64,000 bases of DNA, from positions 47,455 to 111,454 of the forward strand of contig JASANC010001576.1 in the NCBI GenBank assembly GCA_030248135.1, read 5' to 3'. This DNA comes from Theristus sp. LFF4_11 (lineage: Eukaryota > Nematoda > Chromadorea > Monhysterida > Xyalidae). The notes under the pieces are model-generated. The model saw nothing but the letters and a program-made list of their open reading frames with translations, was not told the origin of the DNA and made no database searches. Both the position numbers and the translations under genes were made by a program. This document shows positions 24,880 through 35,136 of this stretch, in pieces. Within the stretch, counting starts at the first letter, position 1. Every line of letters begins with the position of its first letter.

Positions 24880-25475
24880 AGTGAATTTCGGAGTTGTTGT
24901 TTGGGTTGGATTGTCATGTTTGGTTTAGTGCCGACGAGTTTAATTCGCCAATTGAAGATATATCGACTGATTAGTATTGTTTGTTGAGTTTTGCTTATTT
25001 ACGGATTAAAGTAAACGGATTTGCTTATTTTCTTGTTGGGTTTTGTGTGACCTTGTTTTTTTACCTCGGAATTGCGGTGTTTTTGCGCTGCCAGAAACTC
25101 CGGGTTAGCAGTCATGTAGGTGCCTATTTTGGTTGTTATTTTGTTTACTTTTTGATAAAATAAAGCAGTTTACGAATTCGATAATAGCACGTGATTCAAC
25201 AGAAGTGTGTCGGTATGGGAAAAGTGTAAGAAAACCGTGACGAAATGACTGCAATCAATGGTTCGTGCAAACCAACTGAATTCAGTATTTGTTGGTTCCG
25301 TTCATCAAAAAGTTTGTAAAAAATTGAGACCATTCACGTCGTTGCTGGATTTGCCAGAATCCGCAATCAGGTTGACCTCAGCGCAATCATGTCCGATGTC
25401 AACGAAAATGAACTTCTGGAAATTGTCGAATAAAAATAATCTGACCAGTTTTTGTTCAATCGAATTTTATATCAC
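24880..25475. other. 3' flank of TIMM8
   Basis: AATAAA at 25159-25164 is a plausible TIMM8 polyadenylation signal. No other coding signal seen on the + strand. Confidence 0.4.
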
Positions 25476-26343
25476 TCAATCAAGAATCATCCATTTGGCG
25501 TACCGTTCCTCCGACGCGGATGTTTCAATCAATTCGAGTTCGAAGCTGAGACTGGCGGTTGGCACGGTGGAGAGACCGGAAGTTGATGGGGACACGGAAC
25601 GACTGGGCTCAATGACCATTGTGTTCGAAAAGAACTGAGCAAACGGTGCGCTGGTTGTTTGATATGAAGGTGGTGATGGCGCGTTATTCTGCAAAACCTG
25701 ATTGGGAGGTGTTTTTATTTATTTTTTCAGTGTTTTATAACGTGAATCTCGCTCGCAGCTCTGCTTTTGGTCGTCCCGCGCGCGCGTCATTTGAATGAAC
25801 GTGTTTTGTATTATTGTTCTCCCTTGGAAATCAATCATTAGTTGACTGAAAGGGTCAATGGTCATCTATAAACCCGCACACTTTCCCACGCCTGGGTTTA
25901 CACTCATTTTGTATACCGGGTTTGGCAACCACACGCTTGTTATGATGCATGCTGTTATTTCGTTTTATGTTTTATATTTTTCCAATAGAAATCTTTTTTA
26001 ATTACATTGTTTACTTTTGTTATAATGCTCACATGTGTTGACAGCTGACATGTGTATGTCTAAAACATATACATTTGTGTAATGCATATTTACACGCGCG
26101 TTCCTGAAAGCTGGCAGCAGTTCTGTAGAGTTCTTGTCAACTTTGCCACTCAGGAAAGGGGTCGCATCTTTGTCACTGGTATAACTGCGAATATTGTACC
26201 CTTGTGACAGATTTTGTTGACGATTTTTCCTTGCTAAAAGGCTTGCGAAGCCTTAGGTCACCTACAGAAGTCGGTTGTTGGCCTTTGCCCAACACTGACA
26301 GTGACTGCTTTGGTGTTGATCCAAGAGGAAATGGTGTTTGCAA
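25476..26343 (-). CDS. Two 3' exons of an unidentified protein
   Basis: Exons 26200-26343 (acceptor TTCTCAG) and 25476-25697 (acceptor CCAATCAG) join in phase 0 through a GTACAA donor and end at a stop. They encode 121 residues: Ser/Pro/Gln-rich sequence with LGSTPKQSLSVLGKG, then PSPPSYQTTSAPF and an acidic end (FELELIETSASEERYAKW). I recognise no domain; it reads like a disordered tail. No start codon is attached, so upstream exons must exist. The neighbouring minus-strand gene at 27416-27990 has an alternative phase-0 donor (CCG/GTGAAG, after SEFSLIYP) that would join this exon in frame, so the two may be one gene. Confidence 0.45.
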
Positions 26344-27415
26344 CTGAGAAGACAAAGACAATTTAGTGACAATCGTCTGTTCCTTCTCTTGATTCTATAA
26401 GCCACCCATTTATTCACTCCCAACCATCAAATATAAGCAAGTTAGGTAACTGGGTGGCAATAACTGTTTTCGAAATTCGAAATATAAAGCAACGGAAAGC
26501 AAAACATATGCAAAAAGATGAAGCGGAATATTTCCCAAGTCCAAACTTGTGCAAGCATGCGCACACCCGGTATAAAATACGTCATGTGCCATGGGTTTAT
26601 AGATGTCGCATTGTTTATAGATGACACCAAATCGACTGAAAGCAGGTCTGCGACGTCGCTTAATTGAAAATTAAATTAAATTTTTAACACTAAAATTGAA
26701 TATTATACCGCACTGACTGGACAATCACTACGGTCAGTTCGCTGATTGGTTATAACGGTTTGTAATTGCTGGTAACCCTTCCGCACGCAGTTGCAATGAC
26801 GCGGTTCGGTAAACATTGTTGCAGTTTTGCTGTTTGTTGTCGTTTGTTTTGCTGGTTTGATGTTTTTAGGCAGCGATCTGATGATAAAGCAAATCGTGTT
26901 TAGCTCAGGATAGCTAAAGATTGGAGATGTTTAGTTTCGTCAGTTCTCGTGGCACAAATTCGTTTGGGGCAAATGCCAAAGCCTTGAGGCGTCACCTTTC
27001 ATTAATTTTAGGTTCTTTTCACAAAAATAATATAATTTTGGAGTTTGAATTCAAAATTGAAAGCACCTATTTGCAAAGTTTCCCTGTCTGATTCGTGTTG
27101 CATCCTCATTGTGTGTTGCCGTTTTGTGGTTTGTCGATTTTCGAATCACCAGATTAGTAATGATGCGATGAACGTGCGTCATTGTCGAGTGAACTAACGA
27201 GTATTATCTTTCATTTGGCTCTGCGACTCAATGCGCATTGATTTAAAAATTTTTTCTTATGATTGACGCGGCAAATCAAAATTGGTGAAATGACCAGTTC
27301 AGTGCCTGAGATACAACGGGGTCATCTAGACAATTTTGAATTGCCCAATCGTTGCTGAACCAAAAGAAAAAATAATATTCCCAAAAACGTTTTTGAACTA
27401 ATAAAACAGTAAATC

Positions 27416-27990
27416 TCAATGGAAATGTGCTTTTTCACAGAACAAACCGAATTTCCGGCTGAACCGATCGACATACGACGCAAAACAAACGCCCGCCAAA
27501 ATGCCGCAGCTGAACAGAGCAAGTAACTTCACCGGATAGATGAGAGAAAACTCGGAACTTTTTTTTATGTTTGGCGCCGGACGCCCAAAAATCCAGCTGC
27601 CGATCTTCACCAGTGCAATGTCTGGAACAAAAAACGTTTTGGTATTTTTATGACATTACAATTCAGTAAACTGGTCCGTAAACTAACGACTTTACAATTT
27701 TCCCTATCGCCCACGTCTCTTCGTGCGCTTTCGTAAGCAGCCTGAAATGAAGTGTTTTCTATTTGAAATGTTTCGAAGTAAACCAGATCAATTGTTGCAC
27801 ACACCTCCATCGATTTCGGCCCCAGGTCGAGTTTCTTGATTTTCCTGAACTTTATGTTGCGCTTTGGTTTTTCCCTTGGCGCAGGGATGATTCGTAAAAA
27901 TTTCAGTTTGACATGCAGACGTAGCCAATTGCTCAACAGCCTCAAGAAGCTGGTGTTGTTGCGGCTAGGCTCGTTAAAACATTCAGTCAT
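27416..27990 (-). CDS. Unidentified basic protein with one transmembrane segment
   Basis: Exons 27805-27990, 27696-27741 and 27416-27621 join with GT-AG introns in phases 0 and 1 to give 145 residues. The first half is very basic (REKPKRNIKFRKIKKLDLGP), followed by KIGSWIFGRPAP, a hydrophobic span (LLALFSCGILAGVCFASYV) and a short basic C-terminus ending EKAHFH. The basic region before one membrane span fits a small mitochondrial or ER membrane protein, but I do not recognise the family. The ATG at 27990 follows an acceptor-like CTTCAG (about 28 bp upstream). May continue into the exons at 25476-26343 by alternative splicing. Confidence 0.5.
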
Positions 27991-28070
27991 ACATGCGGGA
28001 TACGAATCGTCTGAAGTTTTTTGTATTCATTTTTTGGTTCTCTCGTTTAGTACGTAAAGTATGCTTGCCT

Positions 28071-28269
28071 AAACCTGTCACTTATTCCGCAGAATATAGA
28101 GCATGAAAAACTCTGAATTACAGTACGAAGATCGTATGTGTCCGGTTTAGTTGCGTGAAATCAAACCTATTAAATGTGTTATCTTGCAACTCCGAATCTC
28201 CGATGCCTTTTTTCTTTTTTTTCGCGAGCCATTTATTCTATGAAAAAGTGACAGGTTCAAACCAACATA
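28071..28269. repeat. Dispersed palindromic repeat (CCTGTCAC ... GTGACAGG), copy 1
   Basis: About 200 bp beginning ACCTGTCACTTATTCCGCAG and ending GAAAAAGTGACAGGTT, with CAGAATATAGAGCATG and a GAATTACAG core. A second copy lies at about 54083-54271 and a partial one near 50220. Confidence 0.7.
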
Positions 28270-28538
28270 CTGTATTTTTTTACCTTTTTGAATTGACAAA
28301 AAATCTAACCTCTGCGGTCCTCGGTTTGATTCCAAATTTTTCTGCTGAACGACCAAAATGAAGACAACGTAAGCACAACACTAAAGCCAAGTGCTGCAGA
28401 CAAGATAACACGCGATGGGGTCATAATGATCGAACGTGAAAACATGCGCTATTCTTTTTCCCAAATGTCACTATCAAGCGGTGTAAAATGTAGTTGTGAA
28501 AATGATGAAAAGTGAGCGGCATTCTTAGCCGGACTGTT

Positions 28539-28544
28539 TTTATT
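28539..28544 (-). promoter_or_regulatory. Candidate polyadenylation signal of the carboxypeptidase gene
   Basis: AATAAA on the minus strand, about 240 bp past the stop codon. Confidence 0.35.
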
Positions 28545-28784
28545 CTAAAACGTTAAAATATTGACATACACTTGAGCAATACAACAACCGCTAACGAATC
28601 AAAACACAATAACTAAAATCGTTAATTGATACCAACGGTTTGAAATCGCCGTCTGACCGCAGAAGTTTGAATCTAGACGTGAAAAATGTTTAATTGTCGA
28701 AGACTCCAGAAAAAATGGCAATCACAGACTCAATTTTGCGCAAGCAAAGCAACTCAATCATTCACTCATTTGATTAATTTTGAT

Positions 28785-31700
28785 CTAACCATGATTAGGC
28801 GCCGTACTGATGCCGGTTGGTGTACTGTAGTCAACATTTCGAATGAAATTCGTAATCATCTGCAACGCCTCGCGTGGTCGCTCCGATGGCACAAAATGAC
28901 CGGACCCGTGTAGAATTAGAAAGTCGATGCCTATACAACGAGAGTGGTTGCAAAAAACCGATGCAAATGAAAACTTTTAGAACTTTTCAGAATTCAAGCA
29001 AAAAATGAACGAGTTTCAAGATCGGCTTTTTGAGGATACCGGGCATTTCAGCTCTAGGCACTAGAACGCAGTTTTTCAAACAGTTATAATTTATACTATC
29101 CGGTCCGGATCTCATTGGTGCTGATTTCGAAAATCGCATTTATTATAAAGCCAAGTAAAAAAGTCAAAGATGTTTTTGGAATTTCAAAGAGTCCTCGAAG
29201 TCCGGTGCCCCGTTAAGTGCGGCGACAACCGACTAACCGCCACGTGAATTTTATTGCGCATCGCACATGGTCGCGTTAACTGATGTGAAAATGTGTGGCG
29301 TCGAGGCCCGACCGTCGGGCACCGCGGCAGGCCGATCGACGTAGACGTACTAAGTCAAGGAAGTAAGTCAAGAGAAGGCAATCGACAGATAAAACCTTCA
29401 TATCGCGACACAAATCCGACAGTCTCGGGTAGCGATGCCTCGTAACTCCACGGTTGGAACGGTTCACCGATCGGCATTCGACCGAGCTGTGCAACGAAAC
29501 GTTGATTTCCAATAAAGTTGCACACCGTGTCCACGTCGCCGTTGTAGATCAACACTCGAATTCCGTGGTCGATAATGGCATTCACTTGTTCACTCAAATC
29601 AAGATATTGCGTCTGGTATTGCGCGCTGATTTGGTCGCTAGAAAAGTAGCAGCACCATATTAGTTACCGTCGATGTCAGATCACTAGGACACTTTAAAAA
29701 ATAACCGCGATTTCACCCACTTGCAACCGGACCATTTTGTAATGTTTGGATTGACGTGCAGAATTTTTTGCACCTCTGGTCTATTCAGATAGACGACGGT
29801 GCTGTTCAGTTGAGCGCACGCTGGCAATTGACTGTGAGCCGAGTTGATTTGCGGAGGACGTGCCATGAGCATTAGTTTACGCCACAAATTTGAAGCTCCT
29901 TTTTCAGTCTCAAATCTGGTGTTTGAAGGCTCCGTTGAAACATATTCCGGGACGTAGCAGTTGAAATAGAGGAAAAACGGATCGAAATACAAGTATGAAC
30001 TGCCGTATGCGTTGATTGCCTGTTGAGTGAAGGATTGAAGGATCACCTATGTGTGCCTTCCAGTGCGAAATCGAAACTTAGGAAACAAATTAAAGTCTAT
30101 CACGCTAATATATGCAACTCGCTGATTGGTCGGCTCCTCACGCTCCGCACCCTGGGAACGGGATTCAGAAAAAATCATGTTTTTTTGTTGTTCAGCGGTT
30201 TGTTTTTATTGTTTTCATGCCGAAAAAACATTCTAAATAAAAAACTACCAAATTCCAAAAATTTGCATTGGTCACAATGTCAAAAAAATGTCTTTTTTGG
30301 TTGATTGACTGCGACGACGTCGTCTATGGTTTTTGGTTTAGTTTTTGCCTTTAGGCATGAAAAGAGCGTGCCGCAGCTGGCCGCTGCTGTGTGTCCGAAG
30401 CACAGAGAAGAAGAACGCAGCAGGTGACAGTATTTATTGACAATGTGAACAATCTTTGAACAACAATGAATGGACATGGCGCACCCAATGAATCAATTGT
30501 TAAAAGCGGGATGAAAACCGTCGAAATCGTTGGAAGCAAGCTTTGTTATTTTGTTTGTTTGTTTTAAATTTGTTTTGAACACGCAGCAGCGGCCAGCGGT
30601 ACGTTTGAAAGCAAAAATTCTCGACGACGTCGTCGCCGTCAATCAACCAAAAAAAACTTCAGTTTACTAATTTTTTACCAATTCAAACGTTTGGAATTTT
30701 GTAGTTTTTGATTTAGAATTTTTTCGGCATGAAAAAAAATGAAAACAAACCGCTGAACAACAAAAAAACATGATATTTTCTGAATCCCGTTCCCAGGGTG
30801 CGGAGCGTGAGGAGCCGACCAATCAGCGAGTTGCATATATTAGCGTGATAGACTGTAAGCTATGCCAGAAACTATTGATACCACCAACCATTGAGTGACA
30901 CGGTTCGGTTGTGTTGTCATCAACATATTTCCAATAGTTGCACTGTTCTGGATTTCCGTCGCAACATTCTCGTGAGAGATTTTGCCATAGACTAAAAACA
31001 ATAAGCGAAAGGATACTTTTGAAAACAAAACAAAATGAAATAATAAAACACTTACTTTTCAGAGAACAGTGCGTGATAATAGTTGTATGGAATGACGGTG
31101 TTGACAAGTAATGGGTAGTTCAATAAACCATCGCCAATAGCTACACCCTGTAACTCAATAATGTTAACACTAATAAACGCGTGACATCAATGTCTGACCA
31201 TCCAGTGGTATAAAAAAAGTGACCTAAAATTTCTTGAGAAAAAAAACAAACCTTAAAGTTTGGAAAGTTTCCAGGGTCTTGGATTAGCATAACAGCAAGC
31301 GTTGGAATATAAACCCCGGCATACGATTCGCCAGTAACATAGAAATCGTTCAAATGATACTCGGGAAACTTTTCGGAGAAAAACGTCACCAAGGCATCGT
31401 GGTTTTCGCGAGCCGTCTGCATGTGGGAACGAAGATTTTGCAAGTCAACACCAAATTTCAACCTAAAATTTTTAAAGAAACCAAAAAACACACATCGTTG
31501 TCGTTCCATCCGTGATCGTAACCATCGGTCGAGTAGCTGAAACCGACACCAACCGGCGATTCCAAAAAGATGACGTTGGCAATATGAAACAGAACATAAA
31601 CGATTGAAAAAATGAATGCAAAATAAAAACAAGTGATTTAAATAATAAAAGTAAAACTAAAAAGAAAAGTGATAATGAGTGATAATAAATACACAAAAAA

Positions 31701-32528
31701 CCAAACAACAACAAAAACAATATCTGAAAAATAAATCATACCTTATTCCACGCATAAAGGTTTTCTTTGAGCTTTCGTCCTTCATCAGACGCTCGAAACG
31801 GGCCCAATTCCGACAGCAGTCCATCCAAGGAGCTACATCCGGGACCGCCGTTTAGCCACAGAACCACAGGATCGTTTTTCGGGTCATTCTGTGACTCGAC
31901 AAACCTGAAAGTTATTTTTATAACAGTAGTGATTAAATAATAAGAAAAAGATTCACTTTTTATAAAAATTTGAAAAGAGATAGAAGAATCTGGAGAAGAC
32001 AACAAATGAAAATTACTTAAACTTTTACCTCTGATATTATCGTTTCAGGAAGACCGGATGCACAAAAATTTCATGCCGTAAGGAAAAACCAAACCCGTAA
32101 AACGTCAGCACACGGCGAAGTATCTACCGTAACCTAATTTTGAATTCCGTGAAACATTTTCCTATCCCCGCGTGCAAACCCATTGAGCCCGGAATCAAAA
32201 AGATAACGCATGCTTGAGCTCAAAGTCAACTCAAAGCTCAAACTGTTAAATGAGGTTCTTAACATCGCCATACATCATTGTAACGTCATTCGACTTCGAC
32301 TTACCAATAAAATAAATAATGTGTATCCTGGGCGCGCAGATAACCGGCGTACTGTTTGAAGCGAACAATCAATTGCTCATTGTCCGGTAACCGTTCCGTA
32401 ATAAGATCTTCTACTGGTGCTGCTCTAGTAAGCAGGTTTAGGTTACACAAAAGAACGAATATCCCTGCTGTCAGGAATGTCGGTTGCTTTACACGTGTGA
32501 ATGACCGCACATGGGAGTTTATTGACAT
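28785..32528 (-). CDS. CTSA: Serine carboxypeptidase (S10), cathepsin A-like lysosomal enzyme
   Basis: Removes C-terminal residues; cathepsin A homologues also shield lysosomal glycosidases. Exons in transcript order: 32305-32528, 31742-31904, 31494-31583, 31252-31416, 31056-31147, 30889-30991, 29721-30019, 29396-29637, 28785-28930; 507 residues. Signal peptide about 1-36 (hydrophobic [17 protein letters not shown]). Then FKQYAGYL, substrate-binding [13 protein letters not shown], nucleophile Ser about 190 in GESYAGVY, a CC/C cysteine pattern, Asp in [11 protein letters not shown], catalytic His about 471 in [11 protein letters not shown]. All triad motifs are intact. Two odd borders: exon 3 must begin at 31583, but the preceding bases are CAT, not CAG; and the exon 6 end is ambiguous (ATG/GTTGGT at 30889, or extension to LQ at the edge of an inverted repeat). 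Confidence 0.92.
30094..30854. mobile_element. Inverted-repeat element filling a carboxypeptidase intron
   Basis: Arms 30094-30395 and 30580-30854 are inverted copies. They begin AGTCTATCACGCTAATATA, contain GCTGATTGGTCGGCTCCTCA and a CGACGACGTCGTC palindrome, and diverge by small indels. The loop is about 185 bp and holds no coding frame of note. The right end abuts the carboxypeptidase exon that encodes FWHSLQ. Confidence 0.85.
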
Positions 32529-33316
32529 TTTTTTAGAAATGACAGTAAAATTTTTTTTCAAGCCGTTAAACAGCAAACTGTTTACAGGACATGTAAAACA
32601 ACCAGAAAATGTTTTGCCGACAAAGAGAACTACTACTTTTTGTATTTTCGTTATCAATTTGATGACTTTTCTGAGCGTGTACGCCGCACAATCTGTTCGT
32701 TTTATAAACTCTTCAATAAACGCATGTATCAATGATGTTTGTCATTGATAAAACAAAAAGACAACAACGTCTAAGCCAAATGACATGGTGTTTACAACTG
32801 TTTACAATTTTGGGTAAAAATAGCTGCCAAATGCAAATTATAAAAGACAAAAGTCGCTTGCGTTGCCGATTGAAAACGCTGAAGCATTCTACGGTTTGTC
32901 CAAATAAACAAAGCGGTCCTTGTATTCTCCCTCAAGGCGGGATTAGTAGCCGACTAGGAGTTGCCTTTTTTTAAGAATGCCAAGATAATTCCCATTCATG
33001 TGTGCAAGGGAGATAGAATGAACAGAATGGCACGAATGAGTCAAATTTGACTTACAATTGGGTTTCTGAACGGTTTTCTTTTTCATTCAAATTTCGCGCG
33101 CTCCTTTCACCCTGAAAAACTGCCACGTTTAATCGGCCATTCCGTACATGGATGGGACTAAACATAAACAAACGGTGGTTAATCCAATGATCCCTTGTTA
33201 TCGCAATCGCAAATGATGCATGATGCATGCAAACGATAAATTTAGTTTTGCATTTATTTCTTTCGTGTGTTATAGGGCAGGGGCAGGCTGGGCAGTTTTT
33301 TTTACTTATTCAATCC
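32529..33316. other. Upstream flank of the carboxypeptidase gene with a dispersed repeat
   Basis: No gene seen. 32931-33150 (CTCAAGGCGGGATTAGTAG ... TTAATCGGCCATTCCGTA) is a diverged copy of 49397-49632. Left of it lies the presumed promoter of the minus-strand carboxypeptidase, without a clear TATA box. Confidence 0.45.
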
Positions 33317-33475
33317 AGTACCGTGGGCGGGGGGGGTGGGGGGGGGGTGCACCCCCCCCCCCAAGAGCACCAGAGACCGTCGGGTGGGGGGAGGGGGGCA
33401 CCACGCCGCCACCCCCCCTAAAACCGGGCACCCCCCCCCCATCGGACCCCCCCTCGAAAATTTGGCCGACACCTA
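33317..33475. repeat. Homopolymeric G/C terminal segment
   Basis: Runs of 7-11 G or C interrupted by CAAGAGCACCAGAGACCGTC and CCTCGAAAATTTGGCCGACACC. The same words occur at 63340-63486, in the family copy at the right of the window. Confidence 0.8.
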
Positions 33476-34037
33476 GGGTTGTTAAACAAAAATGAAATTT
33501 TTTTTTTAAAAAAGTGATTAAAAAAAACAAAAATGCCGATTTTTTTTTAATTCGAAAAATTTTCCTCTAATATGCTCTGAAAACCTCAATTTTGGCACAA
33601 TTTTTCGAAAGTTCAACAAAAATTTTCTTTGATTATACCTCGTAAAACCTTTAGCAGTCGATTTTGGGCCGTTTTACTAGGGTTAGGGGCTTTGAAAAAA
33701 AAATTTTTTTTATATTTTTTTTTCGTTTTTTTTAAAAAAAAATTTGGATTTTTTTTTCAAACTTAAAAAAAAATTTGAAAAATTTTTCTTCTACTTTGCT
33801 CTGAAAATTCGATTTATGGCATAATTTTTTGAAAGTTCAAACCAAATTTTCTTCCCAACTTCTTTGTGTGCTTAGGTACATGTCATTATTTGGTCATTTT
33901 GACCGACGTACTCCATGTTTTTCGATTTGGATGACTTCTAGAGTCAATTTTTAGCGTTGAAATGATTTAACTGAATTGAAATATCGTTTCAGAAATCGTT
34001 TTACCCATAAACTTGAGGAAAGCTGTTCGTTATCGGG

Positions 34038-35081
34038 GTGGCACAGGCCGCCGGTTCAATTGATGTCGTTTCTTCAATCACCGATCTTCACAACAAAACG
34101 GAATCGTGCACAGGTGTCGTCGTCGTCGTCATCTTCAACGAGCACAACACCACAAATAAAAAAATTAACAATTCGGGCACGGACATCATGGCGTCGGAAG
34201 ATATAAAACTGTTGGTGACGGCGATCAACAGGATGGTTGATATGCAGCAGACGCAAATGTCGACGATGAACAAATTTATTGAATCACAAGAGCAGCAGTC
34301 AGCGAAGATTGTGGACATGCTGACTGCTCAAAGCGCTTTGATGGCAGAGTCTGCCGCTGCACAGCGACAGCTGATCGAGTTGGTAGCGAAGCTTTATGAC
34401 GCTCCGCCGCCGTCGTCGACGGTGGTCTCGGGTTGGGGCCGCCCACCGGCCACCGTCATGCCGGCGGAGGTCACTTCAGCGCTGAGCATGGACCACGAAA
34501 TTTCGCGACAGTTTGCGCTGGAGGCTGAAATGCAGGAACGAAAAGACAAGCAAAACAATCTGGTGCTGGCGGGCTGGCCGGAACGCATGCCGGGGAAAGT
34601 GCTGTCGAGGCCGGAGCGAGACGACGAATCCGCGAACACTGAGCTAAAATTCGTGAGGGACGTGCTTCAGGACGTTGGCGGCAACCGTGATGATGTCGAG
34701 ACCGTCTTCAGGATGGGATCGTATTCGGATGCGGTGCGCAGCGATGGTCGACCGAAATCGCCGCGTCTGCTCAAGGTGAAGTTGGCAACGGCTGACGCGA
34801 AAAAACGACTGCGCGAAAACTGGAGAAAATTCGGTGACTCAAAATTTATTTACTTTCGTTCTGATAAAACGGTGGCTCAACGAACAATTGAGGCGCAGGC
34901 GCGTCAGAATCTGTACAAGTTCAGGAGTTTGTCTGAGGAAAATAAGAAATGTGTTTTGCGAGAGTCGTTTGATGGCCGTTTTTCAATTCGAAAATCAGTG
35001 CAAGTGAACAACCGTTGGCATTGTCAGTTTGTGGCCGATCCGTTTTCTGCAAATTTTTTTAGAGTCAATTCGTGCAACTGA
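34038..35081 (+). CDS. LINE ORF1 protein (nucleic-acid-binding, coiled coil)
   Basis: 347-codon frame; the ATG at 34188 (MASEDIKLL) is a likelier start than 34038. A coiled-coil-like N-terminal part (MQQTQMSTMNKFIESQEQQS) comes first. Then a segment typical of LINE ORF1 RRM-like and C-terminal domains: NLVLAGWPE, FVRDVLQDVGGN, VFRMGSY, RLLKVKLATADAKKRLRENW. It presumably packages the element RNA. No zinc knuckle seen. Confidence 0.75.
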   Translation: MAQAAGSIDVVSSITDLHNKTESCTGVVVVVIFNEHNTTNKKINNSGTDIMASEDIKLLVTAINRMVDMQQTQMSTMNKFIESQEQQSAKIVDMLTAQSALMAESAAAQRQLIELVAKLYDAPPPSSTVVSGWGRPPATVMPAEVTSALSMDHEISRQFALEAEMQERKDKQNNLVLAGWPERMPGKVLSRPERDDESANTELKFVRDVLQDVGGNRDDVETVFRMGSYSDAVRSDGRPKSPRLLKVKLATADAKKRLRENWRKFGDSKFIYFRSDKTVAQRTIEAQARQNLYKFRSLSEENKKCVLRESFDGRFSIRKSVQVNNRWHCQFVADPFSANFFRVNSCN

Positions 35082-35136
35082 GGATGTGACCATGGCTGAC
35101 GCGAGAGGCAACGGTGCGGCTGCTGGTGGACAATAG

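Noticed and set aside
33220..33530. Pro/Gly-rich frames in the G-run segment, also at 62866-63632
   Set aside because: Translations of homopolymeric G/C runs; frame depends on uncertain run length.
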